Source: Candidatus Pacearchaeota archaeon
GTDB taxonomy: Archaea > Nanobdellota > Nanobdellia > Pacearchaeales > GW2011-AR1
Assembly: GCA_019659125.1 (NCBI GenBank)
Contig: JAIFVX010000001.1
Location: 276,135 to 340,134, forward strand
Direction of reading: 5' to 3'
DNA length: 64,000 nucleotides
Shown here: piece by piece, positions 34,455 to 43,155 of the stretch
How positions within the stretch are numbered: position 1 is the stretch's first letter
Layout of the letters: every line of letters begins with the position of its first letter
Program-made: the position numbers and the translations under genes
The notes under the pieces: generated by a model
What the model was told of the DNA's origin: nothing
The model's input: the letters and a program-made list of their open reading frames with translations, nothing else
Databases searched by the model: none

Positions 34455-34865
34455 ATGGACAGTTATGAGCATCTTTTGGAGAAGGCATATAAGAACGTGA
34501 AGGTAGTGGAGCAGAGCTCTGAGCGTTTTGAAATACCAAAAGTCATAGGTTCAGTAGCGGGGAAAAACACCATTATAAGCAACATTAGCGAGATTGCAGG
34601 ATATTTGAGAAGGCCCATAGAACATCTGGCAAAATTCCTTCAGAAAGAGCTTGCCGCTTCAGGAAAAATAGATAATGACCGTCTTATATTAAACACAAAG
34701 CTAAACTCTCAGAAGGTCAATGAAAAGTTACAATCATATGCAAAAGAGTTTGTCATCTGTAATGTGTGTGGAAAACCTGACACTGAGATTGTCGCTGAAA
34801 AAGGCATTAAATTCAAACACTGTCTTGCATGTGGAGCGAAATCTCCTATCAAGAGCAAGATTTAA
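34455..34865 (+). CDS. eif2b: Translation initiation factor aIF2 beta subunit
   Basis: 136 residues. The start MDSYEHLLEKAY, the middle domain IPKVIGSVAGKNTIISNISEI and the C-terminal zinc ribbon C-x2-C-x~18-C-x2-C (CNVCGKPDTE... CLACG) are the aIF2-beta layout. It links the GTPase gamma subunit to Met-tRNAi delivery. ATG chosen over a TTG three codons earlier. A TATA-like TTTATAAAGG lies near 34425. Followed after 4 bases by the DUF424 gene. Confidence 0.95.
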   Translation: MDSYEHLLEKAYKNVKVVEQSSERFEIPKVIGSVAGKNTIISNISEIAGYLRRPIEHLAKFLQKELAASGKIDNDRLILNTKLNSQKVNEKLQSYAKEFVICNVCGKPDTEIVAEKGIKFKHCLACGAKSPIKSKI

Positions 34866-34869
34866 CTCT

Positions 34870-35166
34870 ATGTATATCAAAATTCACCGATCTTATAGAA
34901 ATGTTGTCGCACTTGCAGACAAAGAGCTTGTGGGGAAGAAATTTGAAGAAGGAAAACGCCAGCTGGATGTCAGAGAGAACTTTTACAAGGATAAGGAAGT
35001 AACTGAGGCTGAAGCAGTAAAGATGTTGCAACTACAGGCGCAGGAGGATGCGACATTCAATATAGTGGGTAAGAAGTCCATTGAAGCAGCCATAAAGGCG
35101 GGAATAATCGCCAGGGAAGGGGTTGCTACCATTAAAGGCATACCATTCACACTTGTTCTCCTCTAA
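34870..35166 (+). CDS. DUF424 family protein
   Basis: 98 residues starting MYIKIHRSYRNVVALADKEL, followed by GKKFEEGKRQLDVRENFYKD, then a helical region and an end in the hydrophobic TIKGIPFTLVLL. This matches archaeal DUF424 proteins, which lie beside aIF2-beta in many archaeal genomes as here. A longer in-frame reading that begins inside aIF2-beta is not credible. A translation-related role is guessed from the context only. Confidence 0.8.
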   Translation: MYIKIHRSYRNVVALADKELVGKKFEEGKRQLDVRENFYKDKEVTEAEAVKMLQLQAQEDATFNIVGKKSIEAAIKAGIIAREGVATIKGIPFTLVLL

Positions 35167-35204
35167 AGCGACAGTTTAAAAAACAATCTCTTCCTAATAT
35201 CCAT

Positions 35205-35735
35205 ATGGAAACGCTGCTTTTTGAAAGAACGGGAGAAATACGAAGGACTAAGGACGAGCTGGAGCAGAAGCTAGGTGTAAAGATTACTGTAGTGGGAAGA
35301 AAGGTAACCATAGAAGGAGATGCTCTCGAGGAATATGAAGCATCTATCATCCTTGATGCCATCAGTTTCGGATTCTCAGCCAAAAAGGCGCTTGCACTCA
35401 AAGAAGAAGACATGATATTTAGAAAAATACCTATTAGGAATTTTACGCGGAGAAAAGACCTGCGGGAGGTAAAGTCACGAATTATAGGATCAGAAGGTAA
35501 GACGAAGAAGACGGTCGAAACAATAGCAGGATGTCAGCTAGTCATTCAACAGAATAGTGTGGGTGTCATAGGCTCTTCAGAAGCAGTTGATGCTGCCGAA
35601 ACGGCGATCGTCAATATCATTAAAGGATCAAAACAGGCGAATGCATACCAATATCTCGAGAGGATGAACCAGTCAAGAAAAACCCATGAAGAAGGATTGG
35701 GGTTAAAAGAGAAAAAAAGAAATGAAAACGGCTAA
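35205..35735 (+). CDS. KH-domain RNA-binding protein (Pno1/Dim2-like)
   Basis: 176 residues with two KH repeats. The first, degenerate, covers about 15-75 (LEQKLGVKITVVGRKVTIEG). The second covers about 85-150 and includes the GxxG-type loop in RIIGSEGKTKKTVETIAGC. Archaeal Dim2/Pno1 binds 16S rRNA during small-subunit maturation. A TATA-like element (CAGTTTAAAAAAC, about 35170-35182) lies 23-35 bases before the ATG. The lysine-rich end (LKEKKRNENG) is typical. Confidence 0.85.
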   Translation: METLLFERTGEIRRTKDELEQKLGVKITVVGRKVTIEGDALEEYEASIILDAISFGFSAKKALALKEEDMIFRKIPIRNFTRRKDLREVKSRIIGSEGKTKKTVETIAGCQLVIQQNSVGVIGSSEAVDAAETAIVNIIKGSKQANAYQYLERMNQSRKTHEEGLGLKEKKRNENG

Positions 35736-35740
35736 GAGAG

Positions 35741-35806
35741 TTATCTTTTTCTCTTCTTAGTTGTCTTTCGAGAGCTTTTCTTTTTGGCTGCTTTTCTTTT
35801 TGGCAT
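35741..35806 (-). CDS. 21-residue Lys/Arg-rich peptide
   Basis: The frame encodes MPKRKAAKKKSSRKTTKKRK plus a final R, 15 basic residues out of 21. GAGGTG lies nine bases before the ATG, and a TATA-like ATTTATAAAG (about 35850-35859) is placed to give a short leader, so promoter, ribosome-binding site, start and stop are all in order. It could be a ribosomal mini-protein (compare 25-residue eL41, to which it is not obviously similar) or a nucleic-acid-binding peptide. The T-rich plus strand might instead be only a terminator of the KH gene. Confidence 0.5.
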   Translation of the reverse strand: MPKRKAAKKKSSRKTTKKRKR

Positions 35807-35962
35807 TAGTGTGTACACCTCTTATAATTTATCTACGCATATTTTCTTTATAAATGTATACCAAAAATTCCATTTTTTCAGAAAATAAAACTTACTGAAA
35901 AATTTTATCGTCGGGAAGAAAATTTGAGGAAATTTAGAAAGATAATTTAAATCGATTCCAAA

Positions 35963-35972
35963 CGTTTAAATA
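35963..35972 (+). promoter_or_regulatory. TATA-like box of tRNA-Asn
   Basis: CGTTTAAATA lies about 24-33 bases before the tRNA. The flanking region 35807-35962 is strongly A/T-rich and holds otherwise only the promoter of the minus-strand peptide gene. Confidence 0.5.
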
Positions 35973-35995
35973 ACATCTATTTTTCTCATTCCCAT

Positions 35996-36068
35996 GTCCT
36001 CATAGCTCAGCCGGTAGAGCACATGACTGTTAATCATGGGGTCGGAGGTTCGAGTCCTCCTGAGGACG
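35996..36068 (+). tRNA. tRNA-Asn (anticodon GTT)
   Basis: Acceptor stem GTCCTCA/TGAGGAC pairs over 7 bp. The anticodon stem is CATGA/TCATG with loop CTGTTAA, giving anticodon GTT (36029-36031). The T arm is GGAGGTTCGAGTCCTCC. Discriminator G, no encoded CCA, no intron. It is the likely substrate of the Asp-tRNA(Asn) amidotransferase encoded further on. Confidence 0.97.
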
Positions 36069-36108
36069 TTTTCTCAACATTTAAAAACTGCAATCTTATC
36101 TGCAATTC

Positions 36109-36651
36109 ATGGCAAAGATATGCGTATTCTGTTCCTCGATGGACAATATCAACCCATTGTACGAAAAAACAGCGGAGGAAGCCGGAAGACTCATTGGAGA
36201 AAGAGGACATACGCTTATCTATGGAGGGTCTGATCTTGGATGCATGGGAAAAGTCGCACAAGCAACTAAAAAATACGGTGGAAAAGCTAAAGGAATAATA
36301 CCTGAGTTTTGGCAACACCTTACCGGTATAGAAAGCGAGCTTCTTATGACAAAAGATCTAAGAGACAGAAAAGCATTTATGGAAGAGCGATCGAATGCGT
36401 TTATCGCTCTCGCTGGAGGGCTGGGAACACTTGACGAGATTGCCGATGTCCTCGTATCAAAATGTATAGACACTCACAAAAAACCATTTGTGATCGTAAA
36501 TACGGACAATTTTTATGAGCACTTTCTGAGGCATCTAGACAGAATGTATGAGCAAGGATTGGTACGTGCAAATGGCTCTCCGATCTACCAGGTAGTGCCG
36601 ACACCCGAAGAAGCTATCATATACATAGAAGAACATCTTGCAAACGTCTAA
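36109..36651 (+). CDS. LOG family protein (nucleotide phosphoribohydrolase-like)
   Basis: 180 residues with a Rossmann-like fold. KICVFCSSMDN opens the fold, YGGSDLGCMGKVA forms the phosphate loop, and ALAGGLGTLDEI supplies the family motif (G-G-x-G-T-x-x-E) with an Arg just before it (MEERSNAF). Family members cleave ribosides such as cytokinin nucleotides or AMP, and older annotation as lysine decarboxylase is wrong. Its role in archaea is unclear. Follows tRNA-Asn by 40 bases. Confidence 0.85.
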   Translation: MAKICVFCSSMDNINPLYEKTAEEAGRLIGERGHTLIYGGSDLGCMGKVAQATKKYGGKAKGIIPEFWQHLTGIESELLMTKDLRDRKAFMEERSNAFIALAGGLGTLDEIADVLVSKCIDTHKKPFVIVNTDNFYEHFLRHLDRMYEQGLVRANGSPIYQVVPTPEEAIIYIEEHLANV

Positions 36652-36680
36652 TTTTTATAGCCTCTTTTTCTTTTAAATTT

Positions 36681-37739
36681 ATGAAAACTGTCGTTGTTGG
36701 AATGTCTGGAGGGGTTGATTCAAGTGTAGCGGCGCTTCTCCTGAAGAAGCAAGGATACAAGGTCATTGGCGCCTTCATGAAGAACTTTTCAGACACGAAG
36801 AATAAGATGACGGGAGAGTGCGCGTGGAGGGATGAGCAACGAATGGCGCAGAAAGTCTCACTTCTCCTAAAAATCCCTCTTATAACCTTTGACTTTGAAA
36901 AAGAGTACAAGAAGCAGGTTATAGAGCCTATGTACCAAGATTATGCAAAGGGATTAACCCCTAATCCGGATATTTTATGCAACACAATTATAAAATTTCC
37001 TTTGTTCTGGAAAGAAGCGAAAAAACACGGAGCAGATTATGTCGCGATGGGGCACTACGCACGAATCAAGAAGACAAAACGCGGGTTCCAGCTGCTTACA
37101 GGAAAAGACAAGAACAAAGATCAATCATATTTCTTATATGAGTTGTCCCAAGATGACCTCTCCCATACTCTATTTCCTTTGGGAAACTACACAAAAGAAC
37201 AAGTGAGAGAAATAGCGAAAAAAAACAAATTCCCCAATGCAGACAAGCCAGGAACACGAGGAATCTGTTTCGTGGGAAAGGTGGATATGCAGCATTTTCT
37301 TAAAAAGAAAATAAAACAAAACAAAGGAAAAATACTCTCTCCACACAAACAGATAATTGGAACTCATCAAGGAACGAGCTACTATACTATCGGTCAGCGA
37401 CTAGGCCCCAGTATTGGAGCGCAGTTTAATGACTCCTGGAAGAGCCAAGGTAAAAAGTGGTACGTGGCAGAAAAGCACGGAAATACCATCATCGCAGCTC
37501 CTGAAGGAAATGATTTATTAAAGAAAAATAAAGTCTATCTTAAAAACTTCAATCATGCAATCATCCCTAAAGGAAATCTTAAAGCCCGAATCCGCCACCT
37601 AGGATCACTCCATACGGGAAAACTGAAAGGGAATACATTCATCTTCAAAAAACCAGTCGAGGCACTTGCAGAAGGGCAGTCATTAGTGATATATCATAAA
37701 AATGCTATCATTGGCGGCGGACAGATCAGACTTCATTAG
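36681..37739 (+). CDS. mnmA: tRNA 2-thiouridylase MnmA
   Basis: 352 residues. The PP-loop SGGVDSS (9-15) binds ATP. C100 in TPNPDILCN and C196 in GTRGICFVG are the catalytic pair that carries and transfers sulfur to U34 of tRNA Lys/Glu/Gln. Reads as the bacterial/organellar enzyme throughout; archaea generally use NcsA/Ncs6-type enzymes, so horizontal gain in this lineage is probable. No IscS-like sulfur donor is in the window. Ends two bases before the convergent beta-helix gene. Confidence 0.93.
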   Translation: MKTVVVGMSGGVDSSVAALLLKKQGYKVIGAFMKNFSDTKNKMTGECAWRDEQRMAQKVSLLLKIPLITFDFEKEYKKQVIEPMYQDYAKGLTPNPDILCNTIIKFPLFWKEAKKHGADYVAMGHYARIKKTKRGFQLLTGKDKNKDQSYFLYELSQDDLSHTLFPLGNYTKEQVREIAKKNKFPNADKPGTRGICFVGKVDMQHFLKKKIKQNKGKILSPHKQIIGTHQGTSYYTIGQRLGPSIGAQFNDSWKSQGKKWYVAEKHGNTIIAAPEGNDLLKKNKVYLKNFNHAIIPKGNLKARIRHLGSLHTGKLKGNTFIFKKPVEALAEGQSLVIYHKNAIIGGGQIRLH

Positions 37740-37741
37740 GA

Positions 37742-40114
37742 CTATTTACCAAATCCCGCTCTAATGTAAGAATTCACTCGTGCCGCAGTATAGTTCTCAT
37801 TCCAGGTAAATTTCGATTGCTTTTTCGCTTCAGTCAAAAATGCTTCAGTACTTGCTGTTTTTCCTAATGAAGCGTGGTAACTACCAACACTTCGTTCTGG
37901 ATCAGGGTAACTGACCTGAATGATAGAGCCCGTGGTGTCAACCATAGAATGCCAAGTTGTCCAGGAGGTGGGCATATATGAGTCATTCATCCTAAACCAA
38001 AGAGACTGAGAACTAGAGCTATAGTATTGGTTATTATTCCAGTGTTCCTGGGCAGCACTGAAATTGGCCGCATGATCGCCTATGCTTCCTGCAGTCGTCA
38101 ATAGTGTCTGCTGGAAGTCATTGTCACGAATGGTAAGGTTTTTCAAGGTATCTCCTTTCGTGCCTGTTGTGTTAAAACCTTCTGTAATTCTAAATGCCTG
38201 GAGCCACTTATAGATAATATTATGATCGACCGTTAAATCATTCACTCCAACTCCTCGACTTATATTAGTTTCTGGCGAAATAATGATTGCGGGATTCGAG
38301 CGCTTGCTGTCCTGCATCATGATATTATCATGGATCCGGGTATTTTTTCCAGGCATAATATTTCCTATCGCAATGGCATAGGTCCTTGGTGCCACGTCAA
38401 TGTTTCCACCATCGATAAACACGTTGTTACTTATATCTCCCCAGGTTCCATAGGGTTCTATTTCAGTGGCGGTGCCATAGGAAACCCCGATAGGATCACG
38501 AATGAAGAGATTGTTCTGTATATCGCCCCCCGATCCCGCTTTCACTCCGGTGGCCGATGCATCAGTAATAATATTACCTCGCACGATGGTTTTGCTACTT
38601 CCAGAATTCAAATAAAGATCGTGATTGAAAATAGTTGCTTCGGCTCCAGCAACGCGAGAATTCCAACCATTATGATCGAATATATTTTCTTCAATAAGAA
38701 GCCCTTGGATATGATATGCGTAAATTCCTTGAGAGTGAATATTATTTGTACCATACGCATTTGACACGATATTTCTTCTAACAGTTACATTCCAGATTGG
38801 TCCTCCATATTCCTGGATGATCATATTATTGGTATAGTAGTTGAATGAGCAGTCCTCGATAAGAAGGCTGTCTGTAGGGGCTAGCCATCGAAATCCTGCA
38901 ATGTTCAAACCGCTGCCCGGTATGAAATCAGGAGAGTCTGGATCCATGACATTTGCATAGAATGCAAGGCCAACAAAGGCGACAGAGTTGCCATAACCTG
39001 AAGTATCAAGTGCTGCATATTCTGTGCCCGTTATGAGTAAAGGTCGAACACTACTCGTGCCATACGAGGATACGAGCATAGGAGCAGAATGCGAGCGCCC
39101 CGATTTCGTCCACACACCCATGCTTTCATGCCATGTGTCTCCCCGTTTCAAAAGTAGCCAGTCAGGATATCCATTACGAAGCAATAATGTCCCTTTGGCG
39201 ATGGTTTTCACCGCACTAGCCGAAGTCAATCCATCATTATTATCGTTCCCCATTGAACTTGAAACGTAAATGATTTGTGTATCTGCACTAGGCGTAAATA
39301 ACGTCCATCCATAATTTGTATTCGTCTCCTGTCCATTCGGCCCCAAGCATCCGAAGTCACCAAAGTCAATCACTCCATCAGCATCATCATCAACGCCATT
39401 AGTACACTCACTCATCTGAGGCACAACCAGGGTCACACAAGCTCCTGATTGGCAAACTTGATTAGCAGCACACAATGAATCACTGCTTCCATCAATCTTG
39501 TTGCTATAGACACAACCATTATTGCAGGCAGAAGTCTTGCATGCCTGCGCCTGACAACCGACACTGCACTGATTAGAGTTATTGTTTCCTCCGGTGGTTC
39601 CACCACTTGAACCTCCACTACTTCCTCCTGAACTTCCGCTACCACTTGATTGAAACTTATTGCTGTTCTCTATCCTTTTTAATATGACTGGGATATTACC
39701 AGTAACCTCTTTATTATTGACGTTCAACACAGGAAGAATAGAAATCCGAGTGACTTTTCCTAAAGAACTTGCAGAATAATCAACTCGAACGCTCTGTGTC
39801 TCAAAATCTTTTAAGGAAAGAGCTTGTTTATATGACTGGGAATTACCAGAAACATCTTCTATAATTACGTTAATTCCTGTAACTTCGCCCTGAGTAGGTT
39901 TCTTTTTGAGCACCAGACTCAAATTTCTATATGTCTCGTTGACGGTGGCATCAACCACCTCAAACTGCTCGGAAATTAATGCTGGCTGGTTTGATACGGG
40001 AATCAATGAAGAACGCAAGGCAGGGTTGATGAAAATCCATATGAGAACAACGGCAACAAGGGCAAGCAAAATCATTAAGACAGCAGTTATAACATCGCTA
40101 AGCCCCTTTTTCAT
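37742..40114 (-). CDS. Prepilin-type anchored right-handed beta-helix surface protein
   Basis: 790 residues. The N-terminus MKKGLSDVITAVLMILLALV resembles the archaeal pilin-like N-terminal domain. About residues 150-180 form a flexible Gly/Ser linker. Residues ~180-265 are Cys-rich and contain a MopE-like metal-binding pattern (CTNGVDDDADGVIDFGDFGC). Then comes a long parallel beta-helix (about 290-640) with repeats such as LLIEDCSFNYYTNN, LLIEENIFDHNGW and TIVRGNIITDAS, the fold of polysaccharide lyases and hydrolases. It is a likely surface adhesin or glycan-acting enzyme; catalytic residues cannot be assigned. Confidence 0.75.
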   Translation of the reverse strand: MKKGLSDVITAVLMILLALVAVVLIWIFINPALRSSLIPVSNQPALISEQFEVVDATVNETYRNLSLVLKKKPTQGEVTGINVIIEDVSGNSQSYKQALSLKDFETQSVRVDYSASSLGKVTRISILPVLNVNNKEVTGNIPVILKRIENSNKFQSSGSGSSGGSSGGSSGGTTGGNNNSNQCSVGCQAQACKTSACNNGCVYSNKIDGSSDSLCAANQVCQSGACVTLVVPQMSECTNGVDDDADGVIDFGDFGCLGPNGQETNTNYGWTLFTPSADTQIIYVSSSMGNDNNDGLTSASAVKTIAKGTLLLRNGYPDWLLLKRGDTWHESMGVWTKSGRSHSAPMLVSSYGTSSVRPLLITGTEYAALDTSGYGNSVAFVGLAFYANVMDPDSPDFIPGSGLNIAGFRWLAPTDSLLIEDCSFNYYTNNMIIQEYGGPIWNVTVRRNIVSNAYGTNNIHSQGIYAYHIQGLLIEENIFDHNGWNSRVAGAEATIFNHDLYLNSGSSKTIVRGNIITDASATGVKAGSGGDIQNNLFIRDPIGVSYGTATEIEPYGTWGDISNNVFIDGGNIDVAPRTYAIAIGNIMPGKNTRIHDNIMMQDSKRSNPAIIISPETNISRGVGVNDLTVDHNIIYKWLQAFRITEGFNTTGTKGDTLKNLTIRDNDFQQTLLTTAGSIGDHAANFSAAQEHWNNNQYYSSSSQSLWFRMNDSYMPTSWTTWHSMVDTTGSIIQVSYPDPERSVGSYHASLGKTASTEAFLTEAKKQSKFTWNENYTAARVNSYIRAGFGK

Positions 40115-40190
40115 TATCTAATACTAAAAAGAGTACTTAAATAATTATGGTAAACAGAATCTTTTTATACATCCATTTCATATATTAAGT

Positions 40191-40760
40191 ATGAAGTTTG
40201 ACGAGGTCATTGAAAAAAGAAAATCCGTACGGTCATTTAAGTCAACACCTGCAAGCTGGAAAGATGTGCTTGAAGCCATCGATGCCGCATTGCAATCGCC
40301 GTTTGCAGGGAATTTAAACCATCTTAAATTCCTCATTGTAGAAAATAAAGAAACGATTGAAAAGATAGGTGAATTCGCGCATCAGTTGTGGATCAATGAA
40401 GCGGGAATCCTTGTCCTTGCACTGTCAGATGACACCCATCTAGAGCATCTGTATGGGCATAGAGGTAGAGTCTATTCACGACAGCAGGCAGGGGCTGCGA
40501 TTGAACACTTCCTTCTTAAAATAACTGACATGGGTCTTGCATCCTGCTGGGTTGGCGCATATTCTGATGAGCTCATAAAGCAGCTTCTTGAAATTCCAGC
40601 CCATATACAAATAGAGGCTATTCTTCCCGTAGGATATGAAAAGGGAAGGAATCCAAAGACACCTAAGCGTTCTCTTGAATCAGCGCTCTTGTGGGAAAAA
40701 TGGAATATGAAGAGAAGACCTGAGCTCTTCCCCGACCCTCCCTTACATAATCATCCATAG
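40191..40760 (+). CDS. Nitroreductase-family flavoprotein
   Basis: 189 residues. The opening FDEVIEKRKSVRSFKSTP is the family's FMN-binding start (R-x-S-x-R). AALQSPFAGNLNHLKFLIV and the GLASCWVGAY segment complete the flavin site, and AILPVGYEKG ends the fold. Reduces an unknown substrate with NAD(P)H, as a dimer. Last bases overlap the convergent small gene by 10. Confidence 0.88.
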   Translation: MKFDEVIEKRKSVRSFKSTPASWKDVLEAIDAALQSPFAGNLNHLKFLIVENKETIEKIGEFAHQLWINEAGILVLALSDDTHLEHLYGHRGRVYSRQQAGAAIEHFLLKITDMGLASCWVGAYSDELIKQLLEIPAHIQIEAILPVGYEKGRNPKTPKRSLESALLWEKWNMKRRPELFPDPPLHNHP

Positions 40761-41029
40761 GGCCAATCTTCATCCCAAACAGACCTGGACTTTTCATATC
40801 TAATACTAAATGTACGTCCTGCTCCAAAATCAATTCCTATTTCCGTGTAGTTTCTTCCACCATTAAGTCCAGTATTTCCGTGTATAATATAAAATGGACC
40901 GAAGAATCTTGTTGATGTAGCCCCAACAGGAGAGTAAAGGGATGTATTTGAATTTGGAGTATTTGGTGGAGGTGGAAGTCGCTCAATTTCTACAGCGTTT
41001 CTACCGAACATTTTCTCTAACGGATCCAT
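40751..41029 (-). CDS. Small hypothetical protein
   Basis: 92 residues from the ATG at 41029; the codon before is TTG, also in frame. A Pro/Asn-rich linker (LPPPPNTPNSNTSLYSP) separates a short N-terminus from a beta-rich C-terminal part (FFGPFYIIHGNTGLN, YTEIGIDFGAGRTFSIRY). No family recognised. An A/T-rich stretch (41030-41103) separates it from ftsZ. Confidence 0.45.
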   Translation of the reverse strand: MDPLEKMFGRNAVEIERLPPPPNTPNSNTSLYSPVGATSTRFFGPFYIIHGNTGLNGGRNYTEIGIDFGAGRTFSIRYEKSRSVWDEDWPYG

Positions 41030-41103
41030 CAAACAACATAGAAATAATCTATATAAAAATTATGAAAATAAAATAGAAAGAAAAAAGAAAAATAAATTAC
41101 TGT

Positions 41104-42183
41104 TTAACCAAACACTTCAATGCCCAAGTCAGACATTTGCGACTTAGGATGGTTTGACTCTTGGAACGCTTTCCTACCCATGACATATGGTGACTTAACA
41201 CCAGTCATGATGGTAATAACTCGAACCTTGTTGTTAAACTCCTTATTGATACGTGCTCCAATGATAACCTGCGCATCAGGGCTGATGTTTTCAGTCACTA
41301 ATTCTCCAACACCTGAGAATTCCTCAAGCTTGAAGTCTCCTCCGCATGTAATGTGGATGAGCGCTCCTGTTGCTCCTCGATAATCGACATCGAGTAGCGG
41401 ATGCGTTAGTGCCTGTTTAACAGCCTCTTCAACTCGCGCAGTTGTGTCAGACTCTCCGACTCCAATAACTGCTACTTCGCCGTTCTTCATAATAGCTGAA
41501 ACGTCTGCATAGTCAAGGTTAATCAATGATGGCAAGGTAATAGTTTCCACTATGCCTTTGATCATTGTACTGACTAGCTCGTTTGCTACTGCGAAAGCCT
41601 GCTCCATAGGTAAGTTACCGGCAATATCAACTAGTCTGTTGTTATCAATAATGATAACCGTATCAGCAACTTCGGTCAACTCCTGCAAACCAAACTCTGC
41701 CTTGTCGTGTCGAGCTTTCTCGCACTCGAAAGGCATGGTAACAACACCGATGACAACTGCTCCTGATTCCTTAGCCAGTTGTGCGACAACCGGTACAGCT
41801 CCAGTTCCAGTTCCTCCGCCCATTCCTGCTAGGACAAAAACCATGTCAGCACCGCTTGCAGCTTTCTTCAATTCAGAAAGCGACTCTTTTGCAGCCTCTC
41901 GTCCTTTTGTAGGATATCCGCCACAACCAAGTCCCCGAGTAAGTTCCTTTCCAATCAAAACTTTCTCATCTGCCTTTGTGATGCTCAGGTGAAGTGCGTC
42001 TGTGTTACAACCATAGATGGTTGCTCCGTTGATGCCTTTGTTGAATAGCCACGTTATTGCGTTACATCCAGCTCCACCAACTCCAAAAACTTTGATATTC
42101 GCCTTTCCAGCACGAAGTTCATCAAAATTAATGCTGTGAGTAGAAGCATTCTGTAGCGCCTCTTTTGCAAAATCTAGCACCAT
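41104..42183 (-). CDS. ftsZ: Cell division GTPase FtsZ
   Basis: 359 residues. The tubulin signature GGGTGTG is at 122-128. The nucleotide-binding start is VFGVGGAGCNA, and the synergy (T7) loop is N222-L-D-Y-A-D227, which completes GTP hydrolysis in the polymer. The short N-terminal extension and the C-terminal tail (KSQMSDLGIEVFG) are normal for archaeal FtsZ. AAAGGAGGT lies about 16 bases before the ATG, further than usual, and a TATA-like box is at 42237-42250. Confidence 0.97.
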   Translation of the reverse strand: MVLDFAKEALQNASTHSINFDELRAGKANIKVFGVGGAGCNAITWLFNKGINGATIYGCNTDALHLSITKADEKVLIGKELTRGLGCGGYPTKGREAAKESLSELKKAASGADMVFVLAGMGGGTGTGAVPVVAQLAKESGAVVIGVVTMPFECEKARHDKAEFGLQELTEVADTVIIIDNNRLVDIAGNLPMEQAFAVANELVSTMIKGIVETITLPSLINLDYADVSAIMKNGEVAVIGVGESDTTARVEEAVKQALTHPLLDVDYRGATGALIHITCGGDFKLEEFSGVGELVTENISPDAQVIIGARINKEFNNKVRVITIMTGVKSPYVMGRKAFQESNHPKSQMSDLGIEVFG

Positions 42184-42236
42184 GTACTTTTTTGTATATA
42201 CCTCCTTTCATTAATAATGCAGATTCAAGAAAAATT

Positions 42237-42250
42237 ATCTTTAAATACTT
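42237..42250 (-). promoter_or_regulatory. TATA-like box of ftsZ
   Basis: Read on the minus strand: CAAGTATTTAAAGA. It predicts a start site around 42215-42220 and hence a leader of 30-35 bases that contains AAAGGAGGT (about 42202-42210). The rest of the 134-base gap to the nucleotidyltransferase gene shows nothing else I can support. Confidence 0.5.
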
Positions 42251-42317
42251 GACTGTGCCCCAAGATATACTTAAATTCTCTAAAAAAGTCTGCTGTTACT
42301 CTATAATGTTAAACAAT

Positions 42318-43115
42318 CTAGAGATGTGGAACTAATTCTATATAACTTTTGACGACGTTTTCAAAGAAATCGACGCCAGACGTAAGAAGCTGTATCATCT
42401 CCCCAGGGTTTTTGTACATTTTGTCAAGTTCCGGCAAGTGATTAAACAAATATTTTATCCTCTCTACAGAAGAAATGTCAATATGGGGAAATATGCGATG
42501 TAGATCGTTCAAGCCCGAAAACCGCTCAGACCGTACCTCTCCATCCATGATGGCAAGAATTTGTTTAGAGCTTCTGCTTATGGCTTTAATACCTTTATCA
42601 AATCCCTCAGCAAGTGCTTTCTGATTATGGTGCGAATAATAGCTGGATAGAAGCAAGCATTCCCGCGTCTTTCGCAAATTGTGCTTCATGGCCTCCTGGT
42701 CAGAGAATTCGGGAAGCTCGTACCTAAATTGATCCCTATAGTCTGGACCAACAATAACTTTCCCTTCACGATCAAAATAAGGCCCAAAATTAGGAGAATA
42801 CGAGTTGAATCTCCCATCCCTCATCGTCGTAATATCAGTAACACCGAGCTGTAAAGGAATAGCATGGTTACCAAGTGCATTCGCAACGACTTCGCCAACA
42901 CACTTCAATGAAGGCTTATGAATAGTAACATCATCAGGAAAGACAAAGAATCCATCGATATCGCTGATTCCTGGACGGTGATCTCCTCGTGCGTATGACC
43001 CATAGATCATAAAGCTCAATCCCTCAAAACCAAGAGATTGTAAACCTGATTCCAAATCACTCATAAAGAGATCATATGAATTTCGTGTAGGTCGAGGTTG
43101 ATCATATCCAAACAT
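42318..43115 (-). CDS. Nucleotidyltransferase-fold protein
   Basis: 265 residues. FMIYGSYARGDHRPGISDIDGFFVF contains the Pol beta-type motif G-S-(x)10-D-x-D with both metal-binding Asp residues. The C-terminal ~140 residues are helical. It belongs to the MNT/Pol-beta superfamily (antibiotic adenylyltransferases, MNT antitoxins, tRNA nucleotidyltransferases); the exact group cannot be told. No HEPN partner gene adjoins it. ATG chosen one codon after an in-frame TTG. Confidence 0.75.
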   Translation of the reverse strand: MFGYDQPRPTRNSYDLFMSDLESGLQSLGFEGLSFMIYGSYARGDHRPGISDIDGFFVFPDDVTIHKPSLKCVGEVVANALGNHAIPLQLGVTDITTMRDGRFNSYSPNFGPYFDREGKVIVGPDYRDQFRYELPEFSDQEAMKHNLRKTRECLLLSSYYSHHNQKALAEGFDKGIKAISRSSKQILAIMDGEVRSERFSGLNDLHRIFPHIDISSVERIKYLFNHLPELDKMYKNPGEMIQLLTSGVDFFENVVKSYIELVPHL

Positions 43116-43155
43116 CAAAAAGCAATTTTTACGAGCTTTTTATAGATTTATATGA

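Noticed and set aside
34720..34869. N-terminal extension of the DUF424 protein overlapping aIF2-beta
   Set aside because: It reads antizyme-like nonsense in another frame of aIF2-beta; the family begins at MYIKIHR.
39598..39650. Short tandem GGT/TCC-like repeat suggesting a DNA repeat element
   Set aside because: It encodes the Gly/Ser linker of the beta-helix surface protein and needs no other explanation.
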